Positions 10,383 through 20,099 of a stretch of 64,000 bases of DNA are shown here, one piece after another. Source of the stretch: Lachnospiraceae bacterium (GTDB lineage: Bacteria > Bacillota > Clostridia > Lachnospirales > Lachnospiraceae); assembly GCA_017394885.1 (NCBI GenBank), contig JAFPWO010000001.1, forward strand, positions 1 through 64,000, written 5' to 3'. Within the stretch, counting starts at the first letter, position 1, and each line of letters starts with the position of its first letter. Under the pieces are notes generated by a model. That model saw nothing but the letters and a program-made list of their open reading frames with translations. It was not told the DNA's origin and searched no databases. A program made the translations under genes and the position numbers.

Positions 10383-12746
10383 ATGAATGAAAAAGCTCTT
10401 CACACCTTAGAATATGACAAGATCATCCGGCAGCTGGAATCGCTGGCGGCCTCGGAAGGCGCCAAGGCCCTCTGCCGGGCGCTGATCCCGTTCACCGAGC
10501 GCGAGGATATCCTTTTAGCGCTCCGTGAGACCAGCGATGCGGAGGCACGGCTGATCGCCCACGGATCCCTCGCGTTTTCGGGGATCCAGGACGTGCGCGC
10601 CTCCATCCGCCGGGCCCAGTCCGGTTCCTCTCTCAGCATCCCCGAGCTTTTGCGGGTCCAGAAGATCCTTACCATGGCCTCCCGCGCCAAAACCTACGGG
10701 CGCGAGGAGCAGCGCGAGACGCCGGACAGCCTGACGGAGCGCTTCGATGCGCTCTCTCCCGTCACGCCGCTCAGGCAGGAGCTCGAAGCGGATATCTTAA
10801 GCGAAGAAGAACTGGCGGATAACGCCAGCCCGGGCCTGGCCCGCGTACGCCGCCAGCTCGGCACCATCTCCGACCGTATCCACACCGAACTGAACGCGCT
10901 GCTCTTAAAGCACCGTTCGATCCTGCAGGACGCCGTCATCACCATGCGGGACGGGCGGTACTGCCTGCCCGTCAAAGCGGAACATAAGGCTTCCGTCTCC
11001 GGTATTGTGCACGATCACTCCGGCAGCGGCAAAGCGCTCTTCATCGAGCCGCTCTCCGTCGTCAAGCTGAATAATGAATGGCGGGAGCTGGAGATCCAGG
11101 AGCAGAAGGAGATCGAGCTGGTCCTGGCGGAGCTTTCCACCAAAGTCGTGGAACACGCGGAGGAGATCCTCGAAGACTATAAAGTCCTCACCGAACTGGA
11201 TTTCATCTTTGCCAAGGCGCGGCTCTCCCGCAACTATAAAGGCATCGAGCCGCAGCTCAGTGAGAATAAATACATCGAACTGCGCAGGGCCCGCCATCCG
11301 CTGCTGGACGCGAAGAACGTCGTTCCGATCGACGTGAAGCTCGGCAGCAGCTACGATCTGCTGATCGTGACCGGCCCGAACACCGGCGGCAAGACCGTCT
11401 CCTTAAAGACGGTGGGCCTGCTTCAGCTCATGGGCCAGGCCGGCCTGCACATCCCGGCCGCCGTCGGCTCGAAGATCGCCGTCTTCCATGACGTCTTCGC
11501 CGACATCGGGGACGAGCAGAGCATCGAGCAGTCCTTAAGCACCTTCTCGTCGCATATGACCAATATCGTAGCCATCCTGAAGCAGGCCGACGAGCACTCG
11601 CTGGCGCTCTTTGATGAGCTCGGCGCCGGTACGGATCCTGTGGAAGGCGCAGCGCTGGCCATGGCGATCCTGAACCATCTGCACGCGCAGGGGATCCGCA
11701 CGATGGCGACCACCCACTACAGCGAGCTGAAAGTCTACGCCCTTTCCACCGAAGGCGTGGAGAACGCCTCCTGCGAGTTTGACGTGGAGACCCTCAGGCC
11801 TACCTACCGCCTGGTGACCGGCATCCCCGGCAAGAGCAACGCCTTCGCCATCGCGGGCAAGCTCGGCCTGCCGGAGGAGATCATCCAGGAGGCCGGCGGC
11901 TATATCGACAGCAACGAGGAGGCCTTTGAGGACGTGATCGCCCAGCTGGATAAGCAGCGCACGGAAATGGAGCGCGCCGAGCAGGAGATCAAAGCGCTGC
12001 AGCAGGAGACCGCCCGCATGAAGAAAGAGGCGGAGCAGCACCGCGGCGCCCTCGAGGCCCAGAAGGAGAAGATCCTGCAGAAGGCCCGGGAAGAAGCCCG
12101 GGATATCTTGCAGGAAGCCAAGGACACCGCCGACAAGGCCATCCGCGACCTGCGCCGGAACGGCGAGACAGTCAGCCGCGAAGCGGAAGACGCCCGCGCG
12201 TCCCTGCGCCTGGCGCTGGAAGAGGCCGGCCGTGAAGCCGCCCCGGCCCCGAAGCCGCGCAATGTCACCGTCAGCGAAAAGAAGCTGCGCCTCGGCGACC
12301 TTGTCTACATCCACTCCATGGGGGTGAAGGGGACGGTGGCTTCCCTGCCGGACGCCAGAGGGCGCCTCACCGTCCAGGCCGGCATCATCCGCACCCAGGT
12401 CGACGCCGCGGACGTGGAGCCGGTGGAGGAATCCACCGCGACCGTGGAAGGCAAAAAAGTAAAGAGCAGCGGGAGCGGCAGCTTCCAGAAAGCCCTGACC
12501 ATCTCCCCGGAGATCAATCTGATCGGGATGACGACGGACGACGCCGTCATCGCGCTCGGCAAATATATCGACGACGCCTATCTGGCGCACTTAAACAAGA
12601 TCCGCATCATTCACGGCCGCGGGACCGGCGCGCTCCGCAACGCCGTGGCGGGACTGCTGCGGAAGAACAAACACGTGGAAAGCTTTGAAAGCGCGCCTTT
12701 TAACGAGGGCGGGTACGGCGTGACCGTCGCCACCCTCAAAAACTGA
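10383..12746 (+). CDS. mutS2: Endonuclease MutS2
   Basis: MutS2 family proteins suppress recombination and, in Bacillus, help rescue collided ribosomes. The 787-residue protein has the MutS core, the Walker A motif GPNTGGKT (331-338), the Walker B region ALFDELGAGTDP (D411, E412), a long charged coiled coil (about 515-625) and a C-terminal Smr domain (about 705-787) with IIHGRGTGALR. The Smr motif normally written LDLRG is INLIG here, lacking the usual Asp and Arg, while the HGxGTG loop is intact, so nuclease activity may differ. Response regulator and kinase genes follow directly. Confidence 0.95.
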   Translation: MNEKALHTLEYDKIIRQLESLAASEGAKALCRALIPFTEREDILLALRETSDAEARLIAHGSLAFSGIQDVRASIRRAQSGSSLSIPELLRVQKILTMASRAKTYGREEQRETPDSLTERFDALSPVTPLRQELEADILSEEELADNASPGLARVRRQLGTISDRIHTELNALLLKHRSILQDAVITMRDGRYCLPVKAEHKASVSGIVHDHSGSGKALFIEPLSVVKLNNEWRELEIQEQKEIELVLAELSTKVVEHAEEILEDYKVLTELDFIFAKARLSRNYKGIEPQLSENKYIELRRARHPLLDAKNVVPIDVKLGSSYDLLIVTGPNTGGKTVSLKTVGLLQLMGQAGLHIPAAVGSKIAVFHDVFADIGDEQSIEQSLSTFSSHMTNIVAILKQADEHSLALFDELGAGTDPVEGAALAMAILNHLHAQGIRTMATTHYSELKVYALSTEGVENASCEFDVETLRPTYRLVTGIPGKSNAFAIAGKLGLPEEIIQEAGGYIDSNEEAFEDVIAQLDKQRTEMERAEQEIKALQQETARMKKEAEQHRGALEAQKEKILQKAREEARDILQEAKDTADKAIRDLRRNGETVSREAEDARASLRLALEEAGREAAPAPKPRNVTVSEKKLRLGDLVYIHSMGVKGTVASLPDARGRLTVQAGIIRTQVDAADVEPVEESTATVEGKKVKSSGSGSFQKALTISPEINLIGMTTDDAVIALGKYIDDAYLAHLNKIRIIHGRGTGALRNAVAGLLRKNKHVESFESAPFNEGGYGVTVATLKN

Positions 12747-12756
12747 GGATTACACT

Positions 12757-13461
12757 ATGGAAAAACAAAAGATCCTGATTGTGGATGACGACGCCAATAT
12801 CGCCGAACTGATCTCGCTCTATCTGGTCCGGGAATGCTTTGAGACCCGGATCGCCGGCGACGGTCCCTCGGCGCTGACGGCCTGGCGGGAATTCGACCCG
12901 GATCTGATCCTGCTGGACATCATGCTGCCCGGCAAGGACGGCTATCAGGTCTGCCGCGAGATCCGCACCGAGAGCGACGTGCCCATCATGATGCTATCCG
13001 CCAAGGGCGAGGTCTTTGACAAGGTCCTGGGGCTGGAGCTCGGCGCCGACGACTATATGATCAAGCCCTTTGACAACAAGGAGATGGTCGCCCGGGTCAA
13101 GGCGATCCTGAGGCGCAGCGAGAAGAAGCCGCACCGCGAGGAGGCCGACGAAGGCGAAAAGGTCGTGATCCTGCCGGATCTGGTCATCAATCTCACGAAC
13201 TACACCGTCCTGTACAAGGACGAGCCGCTGACCATGCCCGCCAAGGAGCTGGAGATCCTCTACTTCCTGGCGTCCTCGCCCAATCAGGTCTTTACGCGCG
13301 AGCAGATCCTGGACAGCGTCTGGGGCTATACTTACGTGGGCGACAACCGGGCCGTCGACGTGTATATCAAGCGGCTGCGGAGCCATCTGCCGCCGCATGA
13401 GAACTGGCGGCTCAGCACGGTCTGGGGCGTAGGATACCGCTTCGAGGTCAACAAACGGTAG
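12757..13461 (+). CDS. OmpR/PhoB-family response regulator
   Basis: The 234-residue regulator has a receiver domain with acidic pocket DDD near residue 10, phosphoacceptor D54 in LILLDIMLPG and lysine in MIKPFD. A winged-helix C-terminal domain follows (FTREQILDSVWGYTYVGDNRAVDVYIKRLRSHL). It probably binds promoter DNA after phosphorylation by the histidine kinase encoded 13 nt downstream. It starts 10 nt after mutS2. The stimulus and regulon are unknown. Confidence 0.95.
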   Translation: MEKQKILIVDDDANIAELISLYLVRECFETRIAGDGPSALTAWREFDPDLILLDIMLPGKDGYQVCREIRTESDVPIMMLSAKGEVFDKVLGLELGADDYMIKPFDNKEMVARVKAILRRSEKKPHREEADEGEKVVILPDLVINLTNYTVLYKDEPLTMPAKELEILYFLASSPNQVFTREQILDSVWGYTYVGDNRAVDVYIKRLRSHLPPHENWRLSTVWGVGYRFEVNKR

Positions 13462-13474
13462 AAAGCGAGAAGCG

Positions 13475-14869
13475 ATGCGGGGAAAGCTGGCGCTAAAATT
13501 CATTATCGCGTACGTGATATTCGGGCTGGGTTCTTTTCTGCTTCTGGCCCTGGCCGGCGACCGCTTTTTTATCGATTCCGCCCGCCGGAGCGCCGCGCGC
13601 GAGCTGTACGAGGAGGTCCTGGTCCTCGCCGAGCAGCAGAGCAGCAGTTACCGGGCTTCCCGGCGGCTGGACACCGCCTCGCTCAGCCAGCTGACCTCGG
13701 CCACCGAGCAGCGCGTCCTGATCTTAAACAACAGCTACGTGGTCGTGTATGACAGCGATCCGGGCCTTGCCCTCTACAATACCGAGATCGCCGCCTTCGA
13801 CCCGGCGGAAAGCAGCGAAAACACGCGCATCGGCAGCTTCTACGGCGTCTTTACCCGCCCGATGATCAGCGCCTTTGCCCCGATCAGCGCCGGCACCAAC
13901 CGCTACGGGTATCTTACCCTTCACGAGCCGGCCTCGGTGGCGGACCAGCGCGCAAACGACCTGCTCTCCCGCGCCTATCTTTTCCTGATCGTGATCCTGC
14001 TGCTCTCGCTGCTGATCTTCGTTCTGCTGCATATCACGGTGTTAAAGCCCCTGAAAGCCATTACCGACGGCGCCGCCGCCTACGCGGAAGGAAACCTCGG
14101 CTACCGGATCGGGGTGGATTCGCAGGACGAGATGGGATACTTGGCCGGGATGCTGAACAGCATGGCGGAGCAGCTCCAGTCTACCGACGAGAACCAGAAG
14201 AAGTTTATCGCGAACGTCTCGCACGACTTCCGCTCGCCGCTGACTTCGATCCGCGGATACCTGCAGGCCATGGCGGACGGCGTCATTCCGCCGGAGAATC
14301 AGGAAAAGTACATGAATATTATCATCGGGGAGACCGACCGGCTCACGAACCTGACGCAGAGCATGCTCTCCTTAACCTCGCTGGACGAAGCCCGGCTGGG
14401 TCTGGAGCTCTCCGATTTCAATATCGTCCAGCTGATCCGCTCCGTCTGCGAGACCTTCGAAGGGGTCTGCGCCGGGCGGGGGATCACCTTCGACCTGGTG
14501 TTCTCGGCGCAGGAGATCACGGTGCGGGCCGATTACGGCCGCATCGGGCAGGCACTCCACAACCTGGTCGACAACGCGATCAAGTTTTCGCACAATGACA
14601 GTTCCATCCGCATCCGCGTCTACGAGGTGGGCGAGAAGGCTTCGATATCCGTCAAGGATTTCGGCGTCGGCATCGCCCGGGACGACCTCGGCAAGATCTG
14701 GACGCGTTTTTACAAGACCGACGCCTCCCGCGGGAAAGACAAGCGGGGCACCGGGCTGGGCCTGAGCATTACCAAGGAGATCATTTCCGCGCACGGGGAA
14801 ACCATTGACGTCACGTCCACCCCGGGCAGCGGAACCGAATTTATCTTCCGTCTGCCGCTGGCTCCTTAG
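13475..14869 (+). CDS. Sensor histidine kinase
   Basis: A 464-residue membrane kinase and partner of the upstream regulator. Two membrane segments (about 7-27 and 168-190) bracket an extracellular sensor region. A HAMP linker (LKPLKAITDGAAAYAEGNL), HisKA with phosphorylated H250 in NVSHDFRSPLTS, and an HATPase domain follow (LVDNAIKFS, DFGVGI, GTGLGLSITKEI). It is a HAMP-HisKA-HATPase kinase of the common cell-envelope-sensing layout; the signal cannot be read. Confidence 0.95.
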   Translation: MRGKLALKFIIAYVIFGLGSFLLLALAGDRFFIDSARRSAARELYEEVLVLAEQQSSSYRASRRLDTASLSQLTSATEQRVLILNNSYVVVYDSDPGLALYNTEIAAFDPAESSENTRIGSFYGVFTRPMISAFAPISAGTNRYGYLTLHEPASVADQRANDLLSRAYLFLIVILLLSLLIFVLLHITVLKPLKAITDGAAAYAEGNLGYRIGVDSQDEMGYLAGMLNSMAEQLQSTDENQKKFIANVSHDFRSPLTSIRGYLQAMADGVIPPENQEKYMNIIIGETDRLTNLTQSMLSLTSLDEARLGLELSDFNIVQLIRSVCETFEGVCAGRGITFDLVFSAQEITVRADYGRIGQALHNLVDNAIKFSHNDSSIRIRVYEVGEKASISVKDFGVGIARDDLGKIWTRFYKTDASRGKDKRGTGLGLSITKEIISAHGETIDVTSTPGSGTEFIFRLPLAP

Positions 14870-14900
14870 GCGATCCGGAAGAAAAAGGAGACTTTTGAAG

Positions 14901-16067
14901 ATGGCTTCTCCGCGCTTCCACAAACGAATCATGCTGCTGTCTCTTCCGTTTGTCCGCCTGTTCCTGCGGCTGAAAACGGGTTTTCGGAAAACGCCCGCGC
15001 CTGACCTGCCGGACCATTTCCTGCTGATCTGCAATCATGTGACCAACTTTGATCCCTTCCTGCTGGCCGCGATGCTGCGGCACCATACCTACTTCGTGGC
15101 GACCGAGCATATCCTGGGGCAGGGCTGGCTCAGCAAGATCCTGGTCTTTCTGGTCGACCCGATCGGCCTGCCGAAGGGCGGGGCCGCGGCCGGCGCCGTC
15201 ATGGAGACCCTGCGGCGCCTAAAGGACGGCCACAGCGTGGCGATCTTTGCCGAGGGGAACTGCAGCTGGGACGGCCTGACCGGCTCCTTCAGCGAATCCA
15301 CCGGCAAGATGGTCCGGGTCAGCGGGGCGCCGCTCGTGACCTGCCGCATCCGCGGCGGATATTTCACGCATCCGCGCTGGGCCTACAGCACCCGCCGGGG
15401 ACCGTTTACCGCGGAAGTCGTTGCGGTCTATCAGCCGGAGGAGCTCAAGGCCATGAAGCCCGCGGAGATCAACCGCCGTATCGCGGAGGATATTTTTGAA
15501 GACGCGTACGCGGCACAGAAAAAAGATCCTCACCCTTATAAAGGAAAGGATCTTGCCAAAGGGATCGGGCACGCGCTCGTGATCTGCCCGAAGTGTCACC
15601 GCATCGATTCGGTCCGCGGCCGCGGCAATACCTTCTCCTGCGAATGCGGCCTGAAGGGCAGCTACGACGAATACGGGTATCTGTGCATCAATGACTGCGA
15701 TTTCACTACCGTCACCGAATGGGACGCCTGGCAGCATGCGTATTTACAGTCCCTGCCGGATCCGAAGGAAGGCGATCCGGAGACCGTACTGGCGGAGGAT
15801 GAATGCCTGCGCCTGGTGATCCACAGCGAAAACCATGAGCGCACCGAAGTCACCCGGGGCAGGGCCGCGATGAGCGCACAGAGCTTCCGGGTCGGCGAGA
15901 AGGTCTTCCCGCTTTCTCAGATCGCCGACATGGCGGTCCGCCTGAAGGGGACCGTGAGTTTTTCCATGAAGGACGGGCAGTTCTTCGAGCTCATGCCGTT
16001 ACAAAAAGGAAGCTTTTACAGCGGCCGCAAATACAAGCTGCTGTTTGACCGTTTTCACCCGGTATAA
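14901..16067 (+). CDS. PlsC-like acyltransferase with C-terminal zinc ribbon
   Basis: The N-terminal 200 residues resemble 1-acyl-glycerol-3-phosphate acyltransferases: NHVTNFDPFLLA stands for the NHx4D catalytic box and FAEGNCSWDG for the usual FPEGTRS. The protein then continues for about 190 residues with a zinc ribbon (CPKC and CECG) and a beta-rich end, which simple PlsC enzymes lack. The start at 14901 has an AAAGGAGA site; an in-frame TTG at 14895 is an alternative. Expected role: acylation of lysophosphatidate or another lipid at the membrane; the ribbon may add regulation. Substrate is uncertain. Confidence 0.8.
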   Translation: MASPRFHKRIMLLSLPFVRLFLRLKTGFRKTPAPDLPDHFLLICNHVTNFDPFLLAAMLRHHTYFVATEHILGQGWLSKILVFLVDPIGLPKGGAAAGAVMETLRRLKDGHSVAIFAEGNCSWDGLTGSFSESTGKMVRVSGAPLVTCRIRGGYFTHPRWAYSTRRGPFTAEVVAVYQPEELKAMKPAEINRRIAEDIFEDAYAAQKKDPHPYKGKDLAKGIGHALVICPKCHRIDSVRGRGNTFSCECGLKGSYDEYGYLCINDCDFTTVTEWDAWQHAYLQSLPDPKEGDPETVLAEDECLRLVIHSENHERTEVTRGRAAMSAQSFRVGEKVFPLSQIADMAVRLKGTVSFSMKDGQFFELMPLQKGSFYSGRKYKLLFDRFHPV

Positions 16068-16113
16068 GAGGCTTTTGACCCTGCCGAGACCCTGAAAAAG
16101 GAGAGTCCACGTT

Positions 16114-17529
16114 ATGACAACCGGTATTAACTTCTGGGACGTCAGCATCTGGTCTTTTGTCAAGACCCTGACTATTCTGCTGCTGGCCATGCTCATTGCC
16201 ACCATGCTGCGCCAGGCCATCCCCCCTATCAAGAAGCTGATGATCCCCAGCAGCGTGCTGGGCGGCTTCCTGATCCTCCTGGTCAGCGGCGGCTATAAGC
16301 TGATCACGAAGCAGGATATGTTCGACCGCACCCTGCTGGAAGCGCTGACCTACCACGGGCTCGGCCTAGGATTTGCGGCCATGACGCTGCGAAATCTCGA
16401 CCAGCAGAACAAGGAGTACAAAGGGGACAGCTTCGACGCCAGCCTGAGCGTAGTCAGCTCCTATCTGCTGCAGGGGACCAGCGGCCTGCTGCTGTCCTTC
16501 CTGTTCGCGGTGACGATCGGGAGCTTCTTCGCCTCCGGGCTGATCCTTCCCATGGGCTACGGCCAGGGGCCGGGGCAGGCCTACAACTGGGGGCGGACCT
16601 ATGAGAACACCTACGGCTTCATGGACGGCTCCAGCTTCGGCCTGACCGTCGCCGCCATGGGCTTTATCGCCTCCAGCATCGGCGGCATCATTTACCTGAA
16701 CCGCCTGCGCCGACGCGGCATTATTACCGGGGAATCCCAGGCCAGCAAGGCTGAGACGCTCACCCCGCAGGAGATCGCCGGGGAGAACGAGATCCCGCTC
16801 TCCGAATCCATCGACAAATTTACGGTCCAGCTGGCGCTGGTGTTCGGGACCTACTTCCTGGCCTACCTGTTCATGCGCGGCCTGAACAACATCATCGAGT
16901 CCGGCGCGCTGGGCAAGTTCGGCTACAATACGCTGCAGCCGCTCATTTGGGGCTTTAACTTCCTCTTCGCCTGCCTCTTTGCGATGCTGGTGAAATTCAC
17001 CTTCCGCAAGCTGCAGAAGGCGAAGATCATCAAGCGCGAATACACGAATACCTTCATGCAGAACCGGATCGCCGGCTTCATGTTCGACCTGATGGTGGTC
17101 GCATCCATCGCCGCCATCAATCTTTCCGCCTTCCGCCATGCCGAATTCGTGCTGCCCCTCGTGGCGATCTGTACCGTCGGCGCGATCCTGACGTACCTGT
17201 ATCTGCGGATCTTCTGCCGGAAGGTCTTTCCGGATTATCCGCACGAAGCCTTCCTCAGCCTTTACGGCATGCTGACCGGCACCGCTTCGACCGGGGTCAT
17301 CCTGCTGCGTGAGATCGATCCGCAGTTCCGGACGCCGGCCGCGAACAACCTGGTCTACCAGCAGACCTGGTCCATCCTCTTCGGCGCGCCGATGCTGCTG
17401 CTCATGGGGGTGGCCCCGAACGGCTGGAAGCAGGCCTTCCTCACCCTCGGCGTCATGGTCGTGATGTTCTTCCTGCTGAACCTGCTGGCCTTCAGAAAAT
17501 CTGTCAAAAAAAGAAAGAAGAATCCATAA
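16114..17529 (+). CDS. Sodium/glutamate symporter-like transporter (ESS/GltS family)
   Basis: A 471-residue protein with ten or more hydrophobic segments. The region GYGQGPGQAYNWGRTYENTYG followed by GLTVAAMGFIASSIGGI is characteristic of the GltS/ESS family of Na+-coupled glutamate carriers. The ribosome site is AAAAGGAGAG. Glutamate is the best guess for the substrate but other carboxylates are possible. It stands between the acyltransferase and a cation antiporter gene, all on the plus strand. Confidence 0.8.
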   Translation: MTTGINFWDVSIWSFVKTLTILLLAMLIATMLRQAIPPIKKLMIPSSVLGGFLILLVSGGYKLITKQDMFDRTLLEALTYHGLGLGFAAMTLRNLDQQNKEYKGDSFDASLSVVSSYLLQGTSGLLLSFLFAVTIGSFFASGLILPMGYGQGPGQAYNWGRTYENTYGFMDGSSFGLTVAAMGFIASSIGGIIYLNRLRRRGIITGESQASKAETLTPQEIAGENEIPLSESIDKFTVQLALVFGTYFLAYLFMRGLNNIIESGALGKFGYNTLQPLIWGFNFLFACLFAMLVKFTFRKLQKAKIIKREYTNTFMQNRIAGFMFDLMVVASIAAINLSAFRHAEFVLPLVAICTVGAILTYLYLRIFCRKVFPDYPHEAFLSLYGMLTGTASTGVILLREIDPQFRTPAANNLVYQQTWSILFGAPMLLLMGVAPNGWKQAFLTLGVMVVMFFLLNLLAFRKSVKKRKKNP

Positions 17530-17556
17530 GATCATTCATTCTTTCGGGAGAATTCT

Positions 17557-18528
17557 ATGTTAGTTCCTGTCTTACTGTTTTTACTGGGTTTTGCCCTGCT
17601 GATCAAGGGCGGCGACTGGTTCGTGGACGGGTCCGTGGGCATCGCCCACCGCCTGCATCTGCCGGAGCTGCTGATCGGCGCGACGATCGTTTCTATCGGG
17701 ACCACGCTCCCGGAGGTCATGGTCTCCTCGCAGGCGGCCATGCAGAACAACGCCGGCATCTCCTACGGCAACGCGATCGGTTCGGTCATCTGCAATACCT
17801 CGCTGATCGCCGCGCTGACCATGTGCTTCAGGCCCGGGAAAGTCAATTCCCGGTCCCTGCGGCTGCCGGCCCTGTTTTTCTTCCCGGTCGCCGCTGCCTA
17901 TGCCCTGATCGCCTATACGAAGGGCCGCTTTGAGCGCTGGCACGGCATCACGTTCCTGCTGGTGTTCGTGATCTACCTGGCCCTGTCCGTGATGCATATG
18001 AAGAAGCACCCGGAGGAGGCCGAAGCGGAGGAGGAAGAGGAGGGCGTCACGCCGCACGCGGCCTGGCTCGATATTCTCCTCCTGGTCGTCGGCGCGGCGG
18101 CGATCGCGGTCGGCGCGAACCTTCTGGTCAACAACGGCACGAAGATCGCGTCCGCGCTGGGCGTCCCCGACAGCGTCATCGGCCTGACCATGGTCGCGCT
18201 CGGGACCTCGCTGCCGGAGCTCATCACGGCGATCACCTCCCTCATCAAAGGCCACAGCGCGCTGTCCGTCGGGAACGTGATCGGCGCCAATCTGTTCAAT
18301 ATCGTACTGGTCAGCGGCGCGGCCATCACCATCTCACCGTTCGCCGTACCCACGGAGAAGACGCTGCTGGGGGTCAACGCCTCCCTGCTCGTGGATATCC
18401 CGGTCATGTTCGGCGTGATGCTGATCCTGTGCCTGCCGGCGCTGCTGAAAGGGAAACTGGCCCGCTGGCAGGGCATCCTGCTGCTGGGCATCTACGTCGC
18501 CTTTACCGTATTCCAGTTCGTATCGTAA
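17557..18528 (+). CDS. Calcium/sodium antiporter family protein (YrbG-like)
   Basis: A 323-residue member of the CaCA exchanger superfamily. The two inverted alpha repeats are clear: GATIVSIGTTLPEVMVSS with GNAIGSVICN near the N terminus, and GLTMVALGTSLPELITA with GNVIGANLFNI in the second half. About ten membrane helices are split by an acidic cytoplasmic loop (EEAEAEEEEE). It probably exchanges Ca2+ for Na+ or H+. It starts 27 nt after the GltS-like gene. Confidence 0.88.
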   Translation: MLVPVLLFLLGFALLIKGGDWFVDGSVGIAHRLHLPELLIGATIVSIGTTLPEVMVSSQAAMQNNAGISYGNAIGSVICNTSLIAALTMCFRPGKVNSRSLRLPALFFFPVAAAYALIAYTKGRFERWHGITFLLVFVIYLALSVMHMKKHPEEAEAEEEEEGVTPHAAWLDILLLVVGAAAIAVGANLLVNNGTKIASALGVPDSVIGLTMVALGTSLPELITAITSLIKGHSALSVGNVIGANLFNIVLVSGAAITISPFAVPTEKTLLGVNASLLVDIPVMFGVMLILCLPALLKGKLARWQGILLLGIYVAFTVFQFVS

Positions 18529-18569
18529 CGGCAATGCGCGGCATCGCCGCCCTGTCCGTCCCTCGAAAC

Positions 18570-18599
18570 GGCGCTGCTCTGCATCGCCGCTTCTTTTTT
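18570..18599 (+). terminator. Intrinsic terminator after the antiporter gene
   Basis: A stem of GGCGcTGC with GCAtCGCC (18570-18588) is followed by TTCTTTTTT, 41 nt after the antiporter stop codon. Confidence 0.5.
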
Positions 18600-18720
18600 C
18601 AGGACGCTGCGGCGCACCGCCGCTGTAAATTTTTTCATGAAAGTGTAACCCTGCCCTCCTAAACGGTGCTTATCAGGATGAAGGCCTTTCAACAATACGG
18701 AAAGAAAGGAGAGAAACGCC

Positions 18721-19281
18721 TTGGACGACAACAGGATCGTCGAACTGTATCTGCTGCGTGATGAAGCCGCGATCCGGCAGACAGCAGAAAAATACGGCAG
18801 CCGCCTGCGCACGCTGGCTTACGGATTTGTAAAGGACTGGGGTACCGCCGAAGAATGTGAAAACGATACGTACATGGAAGCGTGGAATACCATTCCGCCC
18901 CATGAGCCGCGGGACTATCTGTATCCCTTCCTTGCGCGGATCGCCCGTCATCTGTCGTTAAATTGCTGCCGTGACCGCAGCCGGCTCAAGCGCAGCGCGC
19001 TGATCTGTGAACTCAGCGAAGAGATGGAGCAGTGTATTCCTGCTCCCGACGATCTGGAATGCCGCATCGACGATATGGCGCTGCGCAGTGCGATCAACGA
19101 TTTCCTCGGCGGGCTGGATGCCGAAAAGAGGAATATCTTCCTCCGTCGGTACTGGTTTCTGGATTCCATCGCGGACATCTCCGGCTGTTTTGGCTTATCT
19201 CAGAGCAAAGTAAAGACCACGCTCTTCCGCTGCCGCAACAGGCTTCGGGAGCATCTGAAAAAGGAGGGTTATATCTTATGA
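18721..19281 (+). CDS. ECF-type RNA polymerase sigma factor
   Basis: The 186-residue protein has the sigma-70 region 2 helix (YGSRLRTLAYGFVKDWGTAEECENDTY) and region 4 helix-turn-helix (ADISGCFGLSQSKVKTTLFRCRNRLREHL). It starts with TTG at 18721 behind AAAGGAGAG; no ATG fits. It overlaps the next gene by the TATGA arrangement, which marks that gene as its anti-sigma factor. A GTAACC sequence about 80 nt upstream could be the -35 of an autoregulated promoter, but this is a guess. Confidence 0.9.
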   Translation: MDDNRIVELYLLRDEAAIRQTAEKYGSRLRTLAYGFVKDWGTAEECENDTYMEAWNTIPPHEPRDYLYPFLARIARHLSLNCCRDRSRLKRSALICELSEEMEQCIPAPDDLECRIDDMALRSAINDFLGGLDAEKRNIFLRRYWFLDSIADISGCFGLSQSKVKTTLFRCRNRLREHLKKEGYIL

Positions 19282-20081
19282 GAGGAAATGAGTTTCTGGA
19301 TAAAATGTCTCTGGTCGATCCCGCTTATGTGGAAGCCGCGGAGACGGCGGCAAAGATCAAAAAGCGCGGCCGCATCCGCTGGGGTGTTGTTGCAGCGGCC
19401 TGCCTTTGCCTGGTGATGGGGACGACGACCGTGCTGGCGGTCAGCGGCCTCGGCACCAAGCTGATCCGGCTTTTCACATCCCGCAGCGAATCCGGGTATG
19501 AACTGAGCGCGGAGATCGAAAAGATCCCGGTAAAAGAGCTGAAAGGAGAAATTCAGGAAGTTCCGGCTCTGATCCGGCAGCAGTTTGCGTCGTATCAGCC
19601 ATTCATGAACCAGGCTCCGGCGCATTGGGAAAGAGACTTTGCGGCGCGCAGCGAAGCCTGCGATTATCTCGGCCTTGACCGCTTAAAACGCCTGCCGTGG
19701 GACGCGGAAGAAGACCAGACGACCCTGAATGTTACGGGGACAGAAAACGGTGATATTACGTATGTTTCGTTGGAAACAAAGTATACCGAAGACGATATCC
19801 GCTTCCAGTTCTTCGCAGAAATCTTTACGGAAAACATGGAAGACGAAATCACCATTCTTACCGCCGCGGCGGAGAAGATCGATTTTACCGAATCCTTCCC
19901 CACCACAAAGAGCGGGAAAACGTTCCACGTCATAAAAGAGACGGCTATGGAAAGCGGTTATTTCGGGATGGACGGATATCTGGTCGAAGACGGCATCCTG
20001 TACAATCTCCATATCTCCTATCTGGAGAAAGATGCCGGCCGGGCGGAGGAACTGCTGATGCAGTGGGCGGATCTGTTCTGA
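19278..20081 (+). CDS. Membrane-anchored anti-sigma factor
   Basis: A 267-residue single-pass protein: about 33 cytoplasmic residues, a membrane segment (VVAAACLCLVMGTTTVLAV) and an extracytoplasmic domain of about 210 residues without a recognised catalytic motif. It is translationally coupled to the sigma gene by a 4-nt overlap. The layout matches anti-sigma proteins of Clostridia that hold an ECF factor at the membrane until an envelope signal arrives; the family may be DUF4179, which I cannot confirm. The upstream open frame without a membrane segment is not part of it. Confidence 0.8.
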   Translation: MRGNEFLDKMSLVDPAYVEAAETAAKIKKRGRIRWGVVAAACLCLVMGTTTVLAVSGLGTKLIRLFTSRSESGYELSAEIEKIPVKELKGEIQEVPALIRQQFASYQPFMNQAPAHWERDFAARSEACDYLGLDRLKRLPWDAEEDQTTLNVTGTENGDITYVSLETKYTEDDIRFQFFAEIFTENMEDEITILTAAAEKIDFTESFPTTKSGKTFHVIKETAMESGYFGMDGYLVEDGILYNLHISYLEKDAGRAEELLMQWADLF

Positions 20082-20099
20082 CGGCGATCCCGGTTTGAG

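Noticed and set aside
16366..17535. 389-codon minus-strand frame opposite the GltS-like gene
   Set aside because: The plus-strand protein has clear membrane helices and family motifs; the mirror is charged and patternless.
19032..19277. Longer N terminus of the anti-sigma factor
   Set aside because: The frame overlaps the sigma gene; the ATG at 19278 has a strong ribosome site and the ATGA overlap.
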